Positions 35,101 through 38,100 of a stretch of DNA of 41,189 bases are shown piece by piece (within the stretch, counting starts at the first letter, position 1; each line of letters begins with the position of its first letter). Source of the DNA: Helochares maculicollis. Taxonomy: Eukaryota > Arthropoda > Insecta > Coleoptera > Hydrophilidae. The notes under the pieces were generated by a model. It was given only the letters and a program-made list of their open reading frames with translations, ran no database searches and was not told the DNA's origin. A program made the position numbers and the translations under genes. The stretch is taken from contig JAWQRO010000370.1 of NCBI GenBank assembly GCA_033557835.1, positions 1 to 41,189 on the forward strand, written 5' to 3'.

Positions 35101-38100
35101 TCTCAGGAAACTCAAGACCGCCTCAGCCAGGAAGAGGATGCCCGCAACCAATTGATGCAGCAGAAGAAGAAGCTCGAGCAAGAAATCTCCGGCTTCAAGA
35201 AGGACATCGAGGACCTCGAGCTCTCCGTCCAAAAGTCCGAGCAAGACAAGGCCACCAAGGACCACCAAATCCGCAACTTGAACGACGAGATCGCCCACCA
35301 GGACGAGCTCATCAACAAGTTGAACAAGGAGAAGAAACTCTCCGGCGAAAACAGCCAGAAGATCGCCGAAGAGCTCCAAGCCGCCGAAGACAAGGTCAAC
35401 CACTTGAACAAAGTGAAGGCCAAGCTCGAGCAAACCTTGGACGAACTCGAAGACTCCTTGGAGCGCGAGAAGAAGCTCCGCGGTGACGTCGAGAAGTCCA
35501 AGAGGAAGGTCGAAGGCGACTTGAAGCTCACCCAGGAGGCCGTCGCCGACTTGGAACGCAACAAGAAGGAATTGGAACAGACCATCCAACGCAAGGACAA
35601 GGAAATCAGCTCCTTGACCGCCAAACTCGAGGACGAACAATCCGTCGTCGGCAAGACCCAGAAGCAAATCAAGGAATTGCAGGCCCGCATCGAAGAACTC
35701 GAGGAGGAAGTCGAGGCCGAACGCCAAGCCCGCGCCAAGGCTGAGAAGCAACGCGCCGATTTGGCCCGCGAACTCGAGGAGCTCGGCGAGCGTCTCGAGG
35801 AAGCCGGTGGCGCCACATCCGCCCAAATCGAACTCAACAAGAAACGTGAGGCCGAACTCGCCAAACTCCGCCGTGACCTCGAAGAAGCCAACATCCAACA
35901 TGAAAGCACCTTGGCCAACCTCCGCAAGAAGCACAACGACGCCGTCTCCGAAATGGGTGAACAAATCGACCAACTCAACAAGCTCAAGGCTAAGTAAGTA
36001 TGGATCCCATGGTCCCCACAGACAGGTGCCAGGGAGTCACTTAAAGCAACAACAATGTAAAAGATTTCACGACAAGCTTCCAACACAGGAACTTTGATTC
36101 TTATACAGAAGTCGAGACTCTCACAAATACCGTCATTGTTCTAACATGTCTCGGAAAACAGTAAAACATTCTCGTACCTCCAGAACTAGAACAATCTCGC
36201 ATCTCCGGACTATTCTAGAACAATCTCGCTTCTCCAGACTATTCTAGAACAATCTCGCTTCTCCAGACTATTCTGAAACAATCTCACATCTCCAGACTAT
36301 TCCAGAACATTCTCAGATCTTTAGACTCTTCTAGAACATCTATAATCTCCTGACTATTCCAGAACATACATTCTATCGTTCCTGAGGAATAGCAAATATT
36401 TTCTAACTACACTTTGGAACAGTCCAAAATGTTCTAAATGAAAAAAAGCTTCCAGTCACTATATTTCTAATACACCACACATGAAGAGCGTTCTTTTGAA
36501 TTTGGCCATTCCTTTTGGCGTTTCTTTATTGGTCACCAAAATCTTTTGCGAGAAATTTGTCCTCAAGAGAAATTGCTCCCCAGACAAGTTCTCCACAAAA
36601 CTGTTGATAACCATTTATTTATAAAATTGTCTACTCCTATCAGGGCTGAAAGGGACCGCGGTACGATATACTCAGAACTGCAGCAAACTAGAGGCGCCGT
36701 CGACCAAGTTGGTCGCGAAAAGGTACAGAATTGGTGAAATTATCCTCTAGTAGTCCACGTGCATTTTGTGACTATTTAGTGATTGTTTCCAATTTGGCAT
36801 GACTCACCTGCACTTATCTCCCTCGATGTACTTTAATTCGATCACTTAATCACTTTCACGTCTTATGTGTTACGTCTTCTTCTTTCACCAGGGCTGAAAA
36901 GGAAAAGGCTCAATACTTCGGCGAACTCAATGACATGCGCGCTTCCGTCGACCATTTGGCTAACGAAAAGGTACAGAAACGCTTCTTGGGACATCGTCCA
37001 ATAGCCGCCATGTTTTTTTACTATTTTCAGCTTCCTGCTTCCATTTTTTGCGACCAGTTTTCAGGCAAACGAATTATAACTGCTTCCAGGCAAATGTTAA
37101 CTGCTTCCAGGCAAACTATAACCGCCTCCAGGCAAACTATAACCGCCTCCAGGCAAATTATAACCGCTTCCAGGCAAATTACAACCGCTTCCAGGCAAAT
37201 TACAACCGCTTCCAGACAAATGAATCGTAATTGCTTCCAAACGCAAAACACTAACTGAAAGCCTAACCCTAGCATGGGATCGTTCTTGTTGCTATTCCAA
37301 CCTAAAATCAAAAAAATCAGAAAGTTTTGCGTTTTGGAATCCTGGAAAATCCTGTTTCAGGACTAAATTTGAAGCTCAAGGATTTTCCATGCTTTTGTTT
37401 TCGGTGGATTTTGTTTTTACCTAGTCTAACAATAACTCGCTGCTTTTAGTTGTGTCTGAGCAAGATGTTGCGATTGTGTCCGTGCAGTCCACCTGCAAAC
37501 AAAAGGCGATTATTTAATGAAACGTTGTCTATGTAGGCTGCCTCCGAGAAGATCGCTAAGCAACTCCAACAACAGCTCAACGACACCCAAGGCAAGCTCG
37601 ACGAAACCAACCGCACTCTCAACGACTTCGACTCCGCCAAGAAGAAGCTGTCCATCGAGAACTCCGACCTCCTCCGCCAACTCGAAGAAGCCGAATCCCA
37701 AGTGTCCCAACTCAGCAAGATCAAGGTATCCCTCACCACCCAATTGGAAGACACCAAGAGGTTGGCCGATGAGGAAGGTCGCGAACGCGCCACTCTCTTG
37801 GGCAAGTTCCGCAACCTCGAGCACGACTTGGACAACATCCGCGAACAAGTCGAAGAGGAAGCCGAGGCCAAGGCCGACATCCAACGCCAACTCAGTAAGG
37901 CCAACGCCGAATCCCAACTCTGGCGCCAGAAGTACGAATCCGAAGGCGTGGCCCGCTCCGAAGAGCTCGAGGAAGCCAAGAGGAAGCTCCAAGCCCGCCT
38001 CGCCGAAGCTGAAGAGACCATCGAGTCCCTCAACCAGAAGGTTGTAGCCCTCGAGAAGACCAAGCAACGCCTCGCCACCGAAGTCGAAGACCTCCAACTC

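Larger units (their letters stand above)
29044..35106. other. 6.06-kb intron between C13 and C14, longest in the gene
   Basis: Contains several minisatellites (29580-30070, 30110-30260, 32165-32480, 33340-33540, 33960-34710) and a hairpin at 30460-30537. The stretches 29044-29580, 30540-32160 and 32480-33340 carry nothing I recognise. No nested gene, further exon or RNA gene is supported. Confidence 0.6.

Noticed and set aside
35023..36086. Two long minus-strand open frames (316 and 324 residues) over the rod exon
   Set aside because: They are shadows of the extreme codon bias and heptad coding of exon C14; the Leu/Gly/Val- or Ser-rich composition has no family match and no splice or start logic.
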